DNA of 64,000 bases from Streptomyces sp. ISL-11 (GCF_018614525.1 NZ_JAGGOL010000008.1:30997-94996), one strand, 5' to 3'; shown: positions 1-10,547, counted from the stretch's first letter. Notes: generated by a model not told the origin, from the letters alone. Numbers and translations are program-made.

Positions 1-928
1 ACTGCTCCAGCTGCTTGCGGCTCATCCGGTGTCCGAAACCGGGCAGGGCCGCCAGGGCCTGCACGTTCGGCGGGGTGTTCAGGGCGGCCTCGATGATCGC
101 GGCGTCGCCGAGCACCTTGCCCGGGGAGACGTCGCGCCGCTGGGCGATCTCGTCGCGGGCGGTCCACAGCTCGCGCACCACGGCCATCTGCCGGCGCCGG
201 CGGACCTTGTGCATGCCGGAGGTACGGCGCCAGGGGTCCTTGCGCGGCGGGGCGGGCGGCGCCGCGGCGATCGCCGCGAACTCCTGGCGGGCCCACTCCA
301 GCTTGCCCTGCCGCTCCAGCTCCTCCTCCAGCGCGTCGCGCAGGTCCACGAGGAGCTCCACGTCGAGCGCGGCGTAGCGCAGCCAGGGGTCGGGCAGCGG
401 CCGGGTGGACCAGTCGACGGCGGAGTGGCCCTTCTCCAGGGCGTAGCCGAGGACGTTCTCGACCATGGCGCCGAGTCCCACTCTGGCGAACCCCGCGAGC
501 CGTCCCGCGAGCTCCGTGTCGAAGAGCCGCGACGGCGTCATCCCTATCTCGCGCAGGCACGGCAGGTCCTGCGTGGCGGCGTGCAGCACCCATTCGGTGT
601 CGCCGAGGGCCTCGCCGAGGGCGGAGAGGTCGGGGCAGCCCACCGGGTCGATGAGGGTGGAGCCCGCGCCTTCACGGCGCAGCTGTACGAGGTAGGCGCG
701 CTGGCCGTAGCGGTAGCCGGAGGCACGCTCGGCGTCGACGGCGACGGGGCCGGAGCCCGCTGCGAACGCCGCGACGATCTCGGCCAGGGCATCGTTGTCG
801 GCGACGACCGGCGGAATGCCTTCGCGTGGTTCCAGCAAGGGGATCGGCGCCGAATCGACGTCGTCCGGGGGGCCGCCCCCGGTGGTTCGCAGTGTCGTCT
901 CTGCTGCGGTCTCTTGGGCGTCGGTCAC
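1..928 (-). CDS. rnd: Ribonuclease D (3'-5' exonuclease), cut at the window edge
   Basis: This is a DEDD-family 3'-5' exoribonuclease acting on structured RNA such as tRNA precursors. It starts at a GTG at 928 and runs off the left edge, so about 309 residues are visible. The DEDDy exonuclease residues can be read: the DAE pair in VDAERASGYRYG (about residues 65-67), the second Asp in ATQDLPCL (about 120), and the Tyr/Asp of YAALDVELL (about 186-190). An HRDC-type helical region begins after the linker rich in Ala and Pro, ending at PGFGHRMSRKQLEQ. The neighbouring regulator gene lies upstream on the same strand but a strong hairpin separates them. No defect is seen in the visible part. Confidence 0.9.
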   Translation of the reverse strand, partial: MTDAQETAAETTLRTTGGGPPDDVDSAPIPLLEPREGIPPVVADNDALAEIVAAFAAGSGPVAVDAERASGYRYGQRAYLVQLRREGAGSTLIDPVGCPDLSALGEALGDTEWVLHAATQDLPCLREIGMTPSRLFDTELAGRLAGFARVGLGAMVENVLGYALEKGHSAVDWSTRPLPDPWLRYAALDVELLVDLRDALEEELERQGKLEWARQEFAAIAAAPPAPPRKDPWRRTSGMHKVRRRRQMAVVRELWTARDEIAQRRDVSPGKVLGDAAIIEAALNTPPNVQALAALPGFGHRMSRKQLEQ

Positions 929-955
929 CGCTCAAGGGTATCTGTGTATGGCAAG

Positions 956-988
956 CGCCCGCCGACGGAACGTCCCCGTCGGCGGGCG
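956..988 (-). terminator. Hairpin terminator after the LuxR-type regulator
   Basis: A perfect 13-bp stem (956-968 with 976-988, starting CGCCCGCCGACGG) closes a 7-base loop. It lies 52 bp downstream of the regulator stop and just upstream of the RNase D start. There is no T-run on the minus side, as is usual in this GC range. Confidence 0.65.
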
Positions 989-1039
989 TGGTGCCTTTTC
1001 GCCGCCTTCTCATGGGCCCGGTCCGCCCGTGGCGAGCGG

Positions 1040-1702
1040 TCAGTGGATGATGCCGGTGCGCAGGGCCACCGCGACCATGCCGGCCCGGTCGCCCGTGCCG
1101 AGCTTGCGCGCGATGCGGGCGAGGTGGCTCTTGACGGTGAGGGCGGACAGTCCCATCGAGACGCCGATGGCCTTGTTGGACTGGCCCTCCGCCACCAGCC
1201 GCAGTACCTCGACCTCCCGGCCGGACAGCTCGCGGTAACCGCCGGGGTGGCCGGGCGCGCCGGGCGGGCGGCGGTGCATGCGGGCCGCGGCGGCGGCGCC
1301 GATGGGGGCGGCGCCGGGGCGGCCGGGCAGGCCGAGATTGGTGCGGGTGCCGGTGACGACATAGCCTTTGACGCCGCCCGCGAGGGCGTTGCGCACGGCG
1401 CCGATGTCATCGGCGGCGGACAGGGCGAGACCGTTGGGCCAGCCGGCGGCACGGGTCTCGGAGAGCAGGGTGAGTCCCGAGCCGTCGGGAAGGTGGACGT
1501 CGGCCACGCAGATGTCGCGCGGATTGCCGACGCGGGGGCGCGCCTCCGCGATGGACGACGCCTCGATCACATCTCTCACCCCCAGCGCCCACAGGTGGCG
1601 GGTGACGGTGGAGCGGACACGGGGGTCGGCGACGACGACCATGGCCGTCGGTTTGTTCGGGCGGTAGGCGAGGCTCGCAGGTTGCTCGAGGAGAACGGAC
1701 AC
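1040..1702 (-). CDS. Orphan LuxR/NarL-type response regulator
   Basis: A 220-residue DNA-binding response regulator. The receiver-like part spans about residues 20-130; the likely phospho-acceptor is Asp68 in ADVHLPDGSG. The acidic pair near the N-terminus is reduced to a single Asp (VVVADP), so phosphorylation may be atypical. The C-terminal LuxR helix-turn-helix (about 155-218) reads LSGREVEVLRLVAEGQSNKAI and TVKSHLARIARKLG. An upstream in-frame ATG at 1795 exists, but I chose GTG 1702 because TGGAGG sits just before it. No kinase gene is adjacent. The target genes are unknown. Confidence 0.85.
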   Translation of the reverse strand: MSVLLEQPASLAYRPNKPTAMVVVADPRVRSTVTRHLWALGVRDVIEASSIAEARPRVGNPRDICVADVHLPDGSGLTLLSETRAAGWPNGLALSAADDIGAVRNALAGGVKGYVVTGTRTNLGLPGRPGAAPIGAAAAARMHRRPPGAPGHPGGYRELSGREVEVLRLVAEGQSNKAIGVSMGLSALTVKSHLARIARKLGTGDRAGMVAVALRTGIIH

Positions 1703-1868
1703 CAAGCCTCCATGGGGGGAGTGGCGGGGACGGTGCCGACTTTGGGGGTAAGCCGGGGCGATCCGTATGGGAAGGGTCACAAGCCTCTTCGGCACCGAAG
1801 CGTCCCGGCTTTAGGGGAAGATCACGAATTGATGAGTAACAATTCGGGCAATTAGGACGGTTGATCGA

Positions 1869-2546
1869 TCAACGACTCTGCGGATCGCGGCGCTGAGGAA
1901 GCGTCACCACCCCCGCGTCGGGCGACCCGCCCGGCGGCAGTCCCGCGATCTGGCAGAGTAGATCGCACCAGGCCGCGAGGTGTGCGGCGGTGTCCGGCAC
2001 CCCCGCGCCGCCGCCCTGTTCGCCCTTGCGGCCCGGCCCCGCCGGCGGCTCCTCCGGGGACCACGACGCGCGGATCTCGATCCGTGTCGACGGCTCCCGG
2101 TCCCGCAGCCCGCCGAAGTAGTGCGAACTCGCCCGCGTGACCGTCCCGCTCGGCGCGCCGTACGGCACCCGGCGGGCCTCCAGCGCGCCCGTCAGCCACG
2201 TCCAGCACACCTCCGGCAGCAGCGGGTCCGCCGCCATCTCCGGCTCCAGGTCCGCGTGGACCAGCGTCACCAGCCGGAACGTACCGCCCCACGCCTCGTG
2301 CCCCGCCGGATCGTGCAGCAGGATCAGCCGCCCGTCCGCGAGTTCCTCGTCGTCGACGACGACCGCCGCCTCCAGGGCGTACGAGAAGGGGGCGAGCCGC
2401 TGGGGCGGCGGCGTCGCGTCGAGCTCGATCTCGGGTCGCAGACGTACCCCTTGCAACCCGGCCACCGCTTGCCGGAAGACGGACGGGGAGCCGTCCCCGT
2501 CCGCGTCGTCCGGACCATCCGAGAGGTGTCCCTGCGCCGCAGCCAT
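1869..2546 (-). CDS. DUF3000 family protein
   Basis: A 225-residue cytoplasmic protein of the actinobacterial DUF3000 family, function unknown. The recognisable core runs from VFRQAVAGLQGVRLRPEI through LILLHDPAGHEAWGG to CWTWLTGALE and the SSHYFGGL segment. A Gly-rich linker precedes the last 45 residues. ATG 2546 is preferred over longer upstream frames because the coding pattern and the family start there, and the longer frame would run into hemE on the other strand. It is divergent from hemE across a 91-bp gap. I infer no function from sequence. Confidence 0.85.
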   Translation of the reverse strand: MAAAQGHLSDGPDDADGDGSPSVFRQAVAGLQGVRLRPEIELDATPPPQRLAPFSYALEAAVVVDDEELADGRLILLHDPAGHEAWGGTFRLVTLVHADLEPEMAADPLLPEVCWTWLTGALEARRVPYGAPSGTVTRASSHYFGGLRDREPSTRIEIRASWSPEEPPAGPGRKGEQGGGAGVPDTAAHLAAWCDLLCQIAGLPPGGSPDAGVVTLPQRRDPQSR

Positions 2547-2637
2547 GCCCGGAAGACTAGGCGGAAGCGGGCCCCGTTCCGGGTAGGGACACCCACATGG
2601 GCGGGTCACTCGTTCGGCCCGTGCGAAGATTTGGGAC

Positions 2638-3723
2638 ATGAGTGAGCGCACGGACGCCGGCCAGCCCGCCGGACAGCAGCAGACCGGCCGCACCGCGGCG
2701 TACGACTCGGCGTTCCTGCGGGCGTGCCGACGTGAGCCCGTACCGCACACGCCGGTGTGGTTCATGCGGCAGGCCGGACGCTCACTTCCGGAGTATCGCA
2801 AGGTGCGCGAGGGCATCCCGATGCTGGAGTCGTGCATGCGGCCCGAGCTCGTCACCGAGATCACTCTCCAGCCCGTGCGCCGCCACAACGTCGACGCCGC
2901 GATCTTCTTCAGCGACATCGTCGTCCCGCTGAAGGCCATCGGCGTCGACCTCGACATCAAGCCGGGCGTCGGCCCGGTCGTCGCGGAGCCGATCCGCACC
3001 CGCGCGGACCTGGAGCGGCTGCGCGCCCTCGCCCCCTTGGACGTCCCTTATGTCACCGAGGCCATCGGCATGCTCACCGCCGAGCTGGGCGCCACGCCGC
3101 TGATCGGCTTCGCCGGCGCGCCCTTCACCCTGGCCAGCTACCTCATCGAGGGCGGGCCGTCGCGGACGTACGAGAACACCAAGGCCATCATGTACGGCGA
3201 CCCGCAGCTGTGGGCCGACCTCATGGACCGGCTCGCCGGCATCACCTCCGCCTTCCTGCGCGTTCAGATCGAGGCGGGCGCCAGCGCGGTCCAGCTCTTC
3301 GACTCCTGGGCCGGCGCCCTCGCCCCGGCCGACTACCGCCGCTACGTCATGCCGGCCTCCCGCAAGGTCTTCGACTCCGTCGCCGGCTACGACGTGCCGC
3401 GCATCCACTTCGGCGTGGGCACCGGCGAGCTGCTCGGCCTGATGGGCGAGGCCGGTGCGGACGTCGTCGGCGTCGACTGGCGCGTCCCGCTCGACGAGGC
3501 CGCCCGCCGCGTCGGCTCCGGCAAGGCGCTGCAGGGCAACCTCGACCCGACCGTTCTCTTCGCCCCGCGCGAGGCGGTGAAGGCGAAGACCGACGAGGTC
3601 CTGAAGGCGGCGAGCGGCCTGGAGGGCCATGTGTTCAACCTCGGTCATGGTGTGATGCCGACGACGGACCCGGACGCGCTCACCCACCTCGTCGAGTACG
3701 TTCACGAGCGGACGGTGCGCTAG
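2638..3723 (+). CDS. hemE: Uroporphyrinogen III decarboxylase
   Basis: Decarboxylates the four acetate side chains of uroporphyrinogen III to give coproporphyrinogen III, in the cytoplasm. The 361-residue length is normal. The family signature [16 protein letters not shown] lies near residues 38-55, and the second signature [17 protein letters not shown] near 155-171. [13 protein letters not shown] and the C-terminal [13 protein letters not shown] are also intact. The next haem genes, cgoX and chdC, lie 4.6 kb further right on the same strand, beyond an opposing block. It ends before a strong bidirectional hairpin. Confidence 0.96.
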   Translation: MSERTDAGQPAGQQQTGRTAAYDSAFLRACRREPVPHTPVWFMRQAGRSLPEYRKVREGIPMLESCMRPELVTEITLQPVRRHNVDAAIFFSDIVVPLKAIGVDLDIKPGVGPVVAEPIRTRADLERLRALAPLDVPYVTEAIGMLTAELGATPLIGFAGAPFTLASYLIEGGPSRTYENTKAIMYGDPQLWADLMDRLAGITSAFLRVQIEAGASAVQLFDSWAGALAPADYRRYVMPASRKVFDSVAGYDVPRIHFGVGTGELLGLMGEAGADVVGVDWRVPLDEAARRVGSGKALQGNLDPTVLFAPREAVKAKTDEVLKAASGLEGHVFNLGHGVMPTTDPDALTHLVEYVHERTVR

Positions 3724-3780
3724 CCGGTCGGCGCCGGGGTGGGGGACTTGCCCCTGCCCCGCGCTTCTCGCCGTTTCTTG

Positions 3781-3865
3781 TCCTCGATCGCCGGACGGGC
3801 TGGCTGTGCCGTGTCCTCGATCGCCGGACGGGCTGAAAATCAGCCCGTCCGGCGATCGAGGACAG
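3781..3865. repeat. Dispersed REP-like repeat: one direct copy plus an inverted pair
   Basis: A 22-base unit beginning TCCTCGATCGCCGGACGG occurs at 3781-3802 and again at 3814-3835, and in reverse at 3840-3862. The last two form a hairpin between the convergent hemE and reductase genes. The same core (CGCCGGACGGGCT) recurs around 15.2, 20.4, 34.8, 57.9 and 59.4 kb. Confidence 0.85.
3812..3864. terminator. Bidirectional hairpin between hemE and the reductase gene
   Basis: A perfect 25-bp stem (3812-3836 with 3840-3864) and a 3-base AAA loop lie between two convergent genes. It is built from the dispersed repeat described at 3781-3865. Strength and position fit a bidirectional terminator. Confidence 0.75.
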
Positions 3866-3885
3866 AGGTCGGGGCGGAGCCCCGG

Positions 3886-5256
3886 TTACGAGGCCACGGC
3901 CGCGGCCGCGCGGCGGGCCGCCACCAGGACCGGGTCCCACACCGGAGAGAACGGCGGGGCGTAGCCCAGGTCCAGCGCCGTCATCGCCTCCACCGTCATC
4001 CGGGCGGTCAGGGCCACCGCCGCCACGTCCACCCGCTTCGCCGCGCCCTCGCGGCCGACGATCTGGACGCCCAGGAGACGGCCCGTACGGCGTTCGGCGA
4101 GCATCTTGACGGTCATCGGGCGGGCGCCGGGGAAGTAGCCGGCGCGGCTCGTCGACTCGGCCGTCACGGTCACGAACCGCAGGCCCTCCGCCCTGGCCTG
4201 GGCCTCCAGCAGGCCGGTGCGGGCGATCTCCAGATCGCAGACCTTGCTGACGGCCGTGCCGACCACGCCGGGGAACGTGGCGTAGCCGCCGCCGATGTTG
4301 GTGCCGATGACCTGGCCGTGCTTGTTGGCGTGGGTGCCCAGCGCGATGTGCCGGGTGCGGCCCGCGACCAGGTCCCACACCTCGACGCAGTCGCCGCCGG
4401 CCCAGACGTTCTCGTGGCCGCGCACCCGCATCGCCAGGTCCGTCAGCAGGCCGCCCGAGGCGCCGAGCGGCAGCCCGGCCGCGCGGGCGAGAGAGGTCTC
4501 CGGCCGCACCCCCAGGCCCAGGACCACCACATCGGCCGGATACTCCGCCGCGTCCGTGGCGACGGCGGCGACCTCGCCGTCCGGGCCGGTGCGGACTTCG
4601 GTGACCTCGGCGCCCGTGACCACCTCGATGCCCATGCCGCACATCGCGTCCCGCACCAGCCGGCCCATGTCCGGGTCGAGGGTCGACATCGGCTGCTCGG
4701 CGCGCTCGACGACCGTCACCGCGTAACCGCGCCGGACCAGCGCCTCGGCCATCTCCACGCCGATGTACCCGGCGCCGATGACCACCGCCCGGCGGCCCCG
4801 CGCCCGCTCCAGCCCGTCGATGAGGGCCTGCCCGTCGTCCAGGGTCTGCACGCCGTACACCCCGCGCGCGTCGATGCCGGGCAGCGGCGGCCGCACCGGC
4901 CGGGCGCCGGTCGCCACCACCAGGTGGTCGTAGCCGTGCCAGCTCTCCGCGCCGGACTCCAGGTCGCGGGCCCGCACCCGCTGCCCCTCGATGTCCAGCT
5001 CCGTCACCTCCGTGCGCGTCCGCAGGTCGATGCCGCGCTCGCGGTGCTCCTCGGCGGTCCGTGCGATCAGTGCGTCGGGCCCGTCGACCTCGCCGCCTGC
5101 CCAGTAGGGGATGCCGCACGCCGAATAGGACGTGAACCGGCCGCGTTCGAAGGCGGTGATCTCCAGTTCGCCGGGCTTCCTGCCCCTGCGCGCCCGGGAG
5201 GCCGCGGACATGCCCGCCGCGTCGCCCCCGATGACCACCAGTCGCTGTGCCGTCAT
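3886..5256 (-). CDS. FAD/NAD(P)-dependent disulfide reductase, CoA-disulfide-reductase/NADH-oxidase type
   Basis: A 456-residue flavoprotein of the single-cysteine pyridine nucleotide-disulfide reductase group. The N-terminal FAD motif is VVIGGDAAGMSAAS, followed by the redox Cys47 in SYSACGIPYW, which is the hallmark of CoA-disulfide reductases and NADH oxidases. The NAD(P) motif VVIGAGYIGVEMAEAL is near residues 155-170, the second FAD motif VWAGGDCVE near 300, and a C-terminal dimerisation domain (GYFPGARPMTVKML) completes it. Physiological substrate is not decided by sequence; Streptomyces use mycothiol, so a CoA or persulfide role is possible. It is the last gene of a minus-strand run after pcaF-pcaH-pcaG, but a 36-bp gap leaves operon membership open. 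Confidence 0.85.
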   Translation of the reverse strand: MTAQRLVVIGGDAAGMSAASRARRGRKPGELEITAFERGRFTSYSACGIPYWAGGEVDGPDALIARTAEEHRERGIDLRTRTEVTELDIEGQRVRARDLESGAESWHGYDHLVVATGARPVRPPLPGIDARGVYGVQTLDDGQALIDGLERARGRRAVVIGAGYIGVEMAEALVRRGYAVTVVERAEQPMSTLDPDMGRLVRDAMCGMGIEVVTGAEVTEVRTGPDGEVAAVATDAAEYPADVVVLGLGVRPETSLARAAGLPLGASGGLLTDLAMRVRGHENVWAGGDCVEVWDLVAGRTRHIALGTHANKHGQVIGTNIGGGYATFPGVVGTAVSKVCDLEIARTGLLEAQARAEGLRFVTVTAESTSRAGYFPGARPMTVKMLAERRTGRLLGVQIVGREGAAKRVDVAAVALTARMTVEAMTALDLGYAPPFSPVWDPVLVAARRAAAAVAS

Positions 5257-5292
5257 CGTCCGCCCACCCTCTCGCCGTTCGGACGGCCCAGG

Positions 5293-5892
5293 CTAGACGC
5301 CCCCATCGCCGGGGGAGCCCTGGTGGGCTGACGTGCCGTCGGATGCCGGGGTGTCGGTGAAGTCCAGGAACACCGTCTCGCGTTCGCCGCGCAGCCGTAC
5401 GTCGAAGCGGTAGGCGCGGTGGCGGGCGGGGTCCGGGGCGGCCAGCAGGGTCAGGCACCGGTCGGTCGGCAGGGAGGCGAGGAGGGGGTCCTCGGCGGGG
5501 AGGGTGAAGTAGACGCGGGTGAACAGGTGCCGGGTCAGGCCGCGGCTGAAGAGGCACAGCGCGAGGTAGGGGACGCCGCCGGGCAGCAGCGTGCGCAGCA
5601 CGTAGTGGCCGTCGCGGCCGGTGGTGACGCGGGCGAAGCCCGTGAAGGACGCCCCGTCGCGGCACAGGCTGCCGGGCGCGCCCGCGAGCGAGCCGTCCCG
5701 GTCCGCCTGCCAGAACTCCAGCAGCGCGTCGGGTACGGGCGCGCCGGCGCCGTCGAAGACGTGGCCGTGCACGGTGACGGTCTCCGGGTGCCCGGTGGGC
5801 GCCACGTCGCCACCGCCGGGGAAGGGCAGGGCGTCACCGTAGAAGGGGCCGATGGTCTGGGACGGGGTGCCGGGCATCGCTATCCCGTGCAT
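5293..5892 (-). CDS. pcaG: Protocatechuate 3,4-dioxygenase alpha subunit
   Basis: Non-catalytic partner of PcaH in the intradiol ring cleavage of protocatechuate to beta-carboxymuconate. The 199 residues match family length. Typical segments are TPSQTIGPFYGDALPF at the N-terminus, the beta-sandwich part GHVFDGAGAPVPDALLEFWQAD, and LFTRVYFTLPAEDPLLASL towards the C-terminus. As expected for the alpha chain, the Tyr/His iron ligands of the beta chain are not all present. It follows pcaH after one base, so the two are co-translated. The genes that normally follow (pcaB, pcaL) are absent here. Confidence 0.93.
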   Translation of the reverse strand: MHGIAMPGTPSQTIGPFYGDALPFPGGGDVAPTGHPETVTVHGHVFDGAGAPVPDALLEFWQADRDGSLAGAPGSLCRDGASFTGFARVTTGRDGHYVLRTLLPGGVPYLALCLFSRGLTRHLFTRVYFTLPAEDPLLASLPTDRCLTLLAAPDPARHRAYRFDVRLRGERETVFLDFTDTPASDGTSAHQGSPGDGGV

Positions 5893-5893
5893 G

Positions 5894-6685
<792 letters not shown>

Positions 6686-6837
6686 GACCTACCCCGGCGG
6701 GCCACGGGTGATCCCGCCGGTCGGCCGGCCGGTCGGTCCGGCGGCCGTCCCCCCGTACTTCTCGGCCACTTCGGCGCCGCCGCCGGTGGCCTCTCCGGGG
6801 GCGGATTCACCACGGTTTCGCCGAACTCGCGGTGGTC

Positions 6838-8028
6838 TCAGCGTTCCAGGACCAGCGCCTGGCCTTGCCCGACGCCGACGCACAGCGCCGCCAGCCCCGT
6901 GCCCGAACCCGCCGCCGCCAGCTGGTGGGCGACCGAACCCGCCAGCCGGGCACCGGAGCAGCCCAGCGGATGGCCGATCGCGATCGCGCCGCCTCGGGGA
7001 TTGACGATGCCGGTGTCCAGGTCGGGCCACTCCGCGAAGCACCCCAGCACCTGCGCGGCGTACGCCTCGTTGAGCTCGACGAGCGACAGGTCCGACCAGG
7101 AGCGGTCCGCCTTGTCCAGGGCGCGTCGCACGGCCTCGACGGGTCCGAGGCCGAAGAGATCCGGCTCGATCCCGGTGGTCGCCGACGCCCGTATGCGCGC
7201 GAGGGGTTCGCGGCCCGTCTCGCGCAGCCCCTCCTCGTCGCACAGCAGCAGCGCGGCGGCACCGTCGTTGAGGGAGGAGGAGTTGCCCGCGGTGACCGTG
7301 CCGCCCTCGCGGAAGGCCGGCCTGAGCCGGGCGAGGGCCTCGGTCGAGGTGGTGTCGCGGATGGTCTCGTCCCGGGGCAGCTCGATGCCGGGAAGCGGCA
7401 CGACCTCGCCGTCGTAGGCGCCGTCGGCCCAGGCCCGTACCGCCTTCCGGTGGCTGGCGAGCGCGAACGCGTCCTGCTCCTCACGGGTGATGCCGTACTT
7501 GTCGGCGATCAGCTCGGCGCCCTCGCCCAGCGGTGTCGTCCACCGGGGCTCCATGGCGGGGTTGGTCATCCGCCAGCCCAGCGTCGTGGAGTAAAGCTCC
7601 TGATGGCCCGAGGGGAAGGCCCGGTCGGCCTTCGGCAGTACATAGGGGGCGCGTGTCATCGACTCGACGCCGCCCGCGACCACGACCGACGCGTCACCGA
7701 CGGCGATGGCACGGTAGGCGTGCACGACGGCCTCCAGGCCGGAGGCACACAGCCGGTTGACGGTCACACCGGGCACGGACACCGGCAGTCCGGCGAGCAG
7801 CACGGCCATCCGGGCGACGTTGCGATTGTCCTCGCCGGCGCCGTTGGCGTTGCCCAGGACGACGTCGTCGACCCGCGCGGGATCGAGGGCGGGCGCCCGG
7901 CCGACGACCGCGCGCACGACGTGCGCCGCCAGGTCGTCGGGGCGTACGGAGGCGAGGGCACCGCCGTACTTGCCGACCGGGGTGCGCACGGCGTCGACGA
8001 TGTACACATCCCGGATGCGGTCGTTCAT
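6838..8028 (-). CDS. pcaF: Thiolase, probably beta-ketoadipyl-CoA thiolase
   Basis: A 396-residue degradative-type thiolase. The nucleophile Cys94 lies in NRLCASGLEAV, His353 in AIGHPLGCSGAR and the second catalytic Cys383 in LCVGVGQGQALVLE. Position directly before pcaHG makes cleavage of beta-ketoadipyl-CoA to succinyl-CoA and acetyl-CoA the best guess; a general acetyl-CoA acetyltransferase is the alternative. ATG 8028 follows AAGGAG by 6 bases. Much longer open frames through the gene are GC artefacts. The expected CoA-transferase genes pcaIJ, which usually precede pcaF, are not present; upstream lies a 339-bp region shared with the divergent cgoX. Confidence 0.85.
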   Translation of the reverse strand: MNDRIRDVYIVDAVRTPVGKYGGALASVRPDDLAAHVVRAVVGRAPALDPARVDDVVLGNANGAGEDNRNVARMAVLLAGLPVSVPGVTVNRLCASGLEAVVHAYRAIAVGDASVVVAGGVESMTRAPYVLPKADRAFPSGHQELYSTTLGWRMTNPAMEPRWTTPLGEGAELIADKYGITREEQDAFALASHRKAVRAWADGAYDGEVVPLPGIELPRDETIRDTTSTEALARLRPAFREGGTVTAGNSSSLNDGAAALLLCDEEGLRETGREPLARIRASATTGIEPDLFGLGPVEAVRRALDKADRSWSDLSLVELNEAYAAQVLGCFAEWPDLDTGIVNPRGGAIAIGHPLGCSGARLAGSVAHQLAAAGSGTGLAALCVGVGQGQALVLER

Positions 8029-8172
8029 GGCTGCTCCTTGAGCGCTCGGGCGGGCGAGGGCGGGCGGGGACGGGCGGGTGGTGCGGCCTGCCGGTGGCGT
8101 GCCGGGGCGGCGGGGGGCCGTCGTCGGCCGCGCGTCCCCCTTCCGCATCGCACCAACCTCCACTTCGCACCA

Positions 8173-8186
8173 ACCGAACGTTCGGT
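8173..8186. promoter_or_regulatory. Perfect 14-bp palindrome, candidate TetR-type operator
   Basis: The site ACCGAACGTTCGGT lies in the 339-bp region (8029-8367) between the divergent pcaF and cgoX genes, 145 bp from the former and 182 bp from the latter. Spacing-free palindromes of this kind are typical TetR-family operators. No regulator gene is adjacent. The rest of the region is very GC-rich with no other feature I can support. Confidence 0.5.
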
Positions 8187-8367
8187 CATGGCGGATCCCA
8201 TGACGAGTCTCCGCATGCGGCCCATCGCTGTCAACGGTGCCGAGGGTGCGGGAGGCCCTCGCCGGCCCCGCCGGCCCCGCCGGGCGCGCGGCCCCGGCCC
8301 CGACGGCCGTCGCGTCGCGGCCGACCGGCCGACCGGGGCCCGGCGAGCGTTTGAGAGAGTAGGCGCC

Positions 8368-9789
8368 ATGAGCGCAGCGGACACTCCCAGGCACCATGTG
8401 GTCGTCATCGGCGGCGGGATCTCGGGGCTGGCGGCGGCCCACCGGCTGGTGGGCCGCGGCGTGCGCGTCACGGTCCTGGAGGGCTCCGGCCGCCTCGGTG
8501 GCAAGCTGCTGGCGGGCGGGATCGCGGGCGTTCCCGTGGACCTGGGCGCGGAGTCGATGCTGGCCCGGCGCCCCGAGGCGGTCGCGCTGGCGCGCGCCGT
8601 CGGTCTCGCCGACCGGCTGCGGCCGCCCTCCGCCACCGCGATGCTGTGGACCCGCGGCGAGCTCCGGCCGCTGCCCAAGGGCCACATGATGGGCGTGCCC
8701 GGTGACCTCGCCGAGGTGGCCGCCTCCGGCGTCCTCTCGGCCGAGGGCCTGCGCCGCGTGGCCCAGGACGAGGAACTGCCGCCCACCGAGCTCGGCGACG
8801 ACGTCGCCATCGGCGCGTACATCGCCGAGCGGATGGGCCGCGAGGTCGTGGACCGGCTGGTGGAGCCCCTGCTGGGTGGCGTCTACGCGGGCGACGCCTA
8901 CCGCATCTCCATGCGGACGGCCGTGCCCCAGCTGTTCGAGGCCGCCCGGTCGCACCGCTCGCTCACCGAGGCCGTACGGGACCTCCAGGCGCGCGCCGCC
9001 GCCCGGCAGCCGGGCGGACCGGTCTTCATGGGCATCGAGGGCGGCATCGGCCTGCTGCCGGGCGCCGTCGCCGACGCGGTGCGCGCCGCCGGCGGCGACA
9101 TCCGGCCGGACACCCCGGTGCGTGACCTGCGGTGGACCGGTGACCGGTGGGAGATCCAGGTGCCGGAGGGGACGGTGGAGGCCGACGCGGTCGTCCTCGC
9201 CGTGCCGGCACCGGCGGCGGGACGGGTTCTGCGGCACGCCGCTCCCGCGGCCGCCGCCGAGCTCGGCTCCGTCGAGTACGCCTCCATGGCGCTGGTCACC
9301 ATGGCGTTCCGCCGCTCCGACACCGAGGGGCTCGCGCACGGCAGCGGTTTCCTCGTGCCGCCCGTCGACGGCCGCACGATCAAGGCGTCCACCTTCTCCA
9401 GCAACAAGTGGCGCTGGAACGCGGACGCCGACCCGGATCTCTTCGTCCTGCGTACCTCGATCGGGCGGTTTGGTGACGAGGCGGATCTGGAGCGCGAGGA
9501 TTCCGAGCTGGTATCGATGTCGCTGAAGGACCTCGGCGACGCCGTGGGCCTCACGGCGGCGCCCGTCGAGAGCGTCGTCACCCGCTGGGACGGCGGCCTG
9601 CCGCAGTACCCGGTCGGGCACCAGGCCCGCGTCGCCCGGGTACGGGACCACGTCGCGCGCCTTCCCGGCCTGCGGGTCTGCGGTGCCGCGTACGACGGCG
9701 TGGGCATCCCCGCCTGTATCGCCGACGGGCAGAGGGCCGCCGAGGAGGTACTCGCGACCCTGACGGCGGGCGCCGGAACGAACGAGTGA
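8368..9789 (+). CDS. cgoX: Coproporphyrinogen III oxidase (HemY/CgoX, also named protoporphyrinogen oxidase)
   Basis: A 473-residue FAD enzyme of the HemG/HemY amine-oxidase fold. In actinobacteria this family oxidises coproporphyrinogen III to coproporphyrin III in the coproporphyrin-dependent haem pathway. The dinucleotide-binding motif [19 protein letters not shown] opens the protein, and the C-terminal FAD segment [25 protein letters not shown] closes it. [21 protein letters not shown] residues (here [17 protein letters not shown]) are family landmarks. ATG 8368 is chosen; upstream in-frame extension runs through non-coding sequence. It is 10 bp from chdC, clearly an operon. Confidence 0.93.
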   Translation: MSAADTPRHHVVVIGGGISGLAAAHRLVGRGVRVTVLEGSGRLGGKLLAGGIAGVPVDLGAESMLARRPEAVALARAVGLADRLRPPSATAMLWTRGELRPLPKGHMMGVPGDLAEVAASGVLSAEGLRRVAQDEELPPTELGDDVAIGAYIAERMGREVVDRLVEPLLGGVYAGDAYRISMRTAVPQLFEAARSHRSLTEAVRDLQARAAARQPGGPVFMGIEGGIGLLPGAVADAVRAAGGDIRPDTPVRDLRWTGDRWEIQVPEGTVEADAVVLAVPAPAAGRVLRHAAPAAAAELGSVEYASMALVTMAFRRSDTEGLAHGSGFLVPPVDGRTIKASTFSSNKWRWNADADPDLFVLRTSIGRFGDEADLEREDSELVSMSLKDLGDAVGLTAAPVESVVTRWDGGLPQYPVGHQARVARVRDHVARLPGLRVCGAAYDGVGIPACIADGQRAAEEVLATLTAGAGTNE

Positions 9790-9799
9790 GAATAGGGAC

Positions 9800-10516
9800 A
9801 TGACTGACGCCCCCGAGAAGACCCCGAACGCCGGCAAGAAGGCCAAGGACCTCAACGAGGTCATCCGCTACACCCTCTGGTCGGTGTTCAAGCTCCGCGA
9901 CGTCCTGCCGCAGGACCGCTCCGGTTACGCCGACGAGGTGGAGGAGCTGTTCGCGCAGCTCGCCGAGAAGGACGTGACCGTGCGCGGCACGTACGACCTC
10001 TCCGGTCTGCGCGCCGACGCCGACGTCATGATCTGGTGGCACTCCGAGACCTCGGACGCCCTCCAGGACGCGTACAACCTCTTCCGCCGCACCCGGCTGG
10101 GCCGCGCGCTGGAGCCGGTCTGGTCGAACATGGCGCTGCACCGCCCCGCGGAGTTCAACAAGTCGCACATCCCGGCGTTCCTCGCCGACGAGACCCCGCG
10201 CGACTACGTGAGCGTCTACCCCTTCGTCCGCTCCTACGACTGGTACCTGCTGCCCGACGAGGACCGCCGGCGCATGCTCGCCGACCACGGCAAGATGGCG
10301 CGCGGCTACCCGGACGTGCGGGCCAACACCGTCGCCTCGTTCTCGCTGGGCGACTACGAGTGGATCCTCGCCTTCGAGGCCGACGAGCTGTACCGGATCG
10401 TCGACCTCATGCGTCACCTGCGCGCCTCCGAGGCGCGTATGCACGTCCGCGAAGAGGTGCCCTTCTACACCGGCCGCCGCAAGGCCGTCGCCGAACTGGT
10501 CGCCGGCCTCGCGTAA
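9800..10516 (+). CDS. chdC: Coproheme decarboxylase (HemQ)
   Basis: Last step of the coproporphyrin haem route: oxidative decarboxylation of two propionates of coprohaem to give haem b, using hydrogen peroxide. The 238 residues have the chlorite-dismutase-like fold. From family knowledge, the catalytic Tyr fits Tyr140 ([11 protein letters not shown]) and the proximal haem His fits His163 ([10 protein letters not shown]); His123 in NKSHIPAF is a likely distal His of the actinobacterial clade. ATG 9800 follows AGGGA. It is translated just behind cgoX. Confidence 0.94.
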   Translation: MTDAPEKTPNAGKKAKDLNEVIRYTLWSVFKLRDVLPQDRSGYADEVEELFAQLAEKDVTVRGTYDLSGLRADADVMIWWHSETSDALQDAYNLFRRTRLGRALEPVWSNMALHRPAEFNKSHIPAFLADETPRDYVSVYPFVRSYDWYLLPDEDRRRMLADHGKMARGYPDVRANTVASFSLGDYEWILAFEADELYRIVDLMRHLRASEARMHVREEVPFYTGRRKAVAELVAGLA

Positions 10517-10547
10517 CCCGTTCCCGCGCGCCCGCGCCGGTCACCGA

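Noticed and set aside
3680..5665. 661-codon open frame on the minus strand over the reductase and pcaG genes
   Set aside because: Arg/Gly/Pro-rich translation typical of a shifted frame in GC-rich coding DNA; the real genes lie in other frames with clear motifs.
6832..9789. Rightward frame beginning at 6832 and running into cgoX
   Set aside because: Only the part from 8368 is family-like; the upstream portion is the antisense of the thiolase gene.
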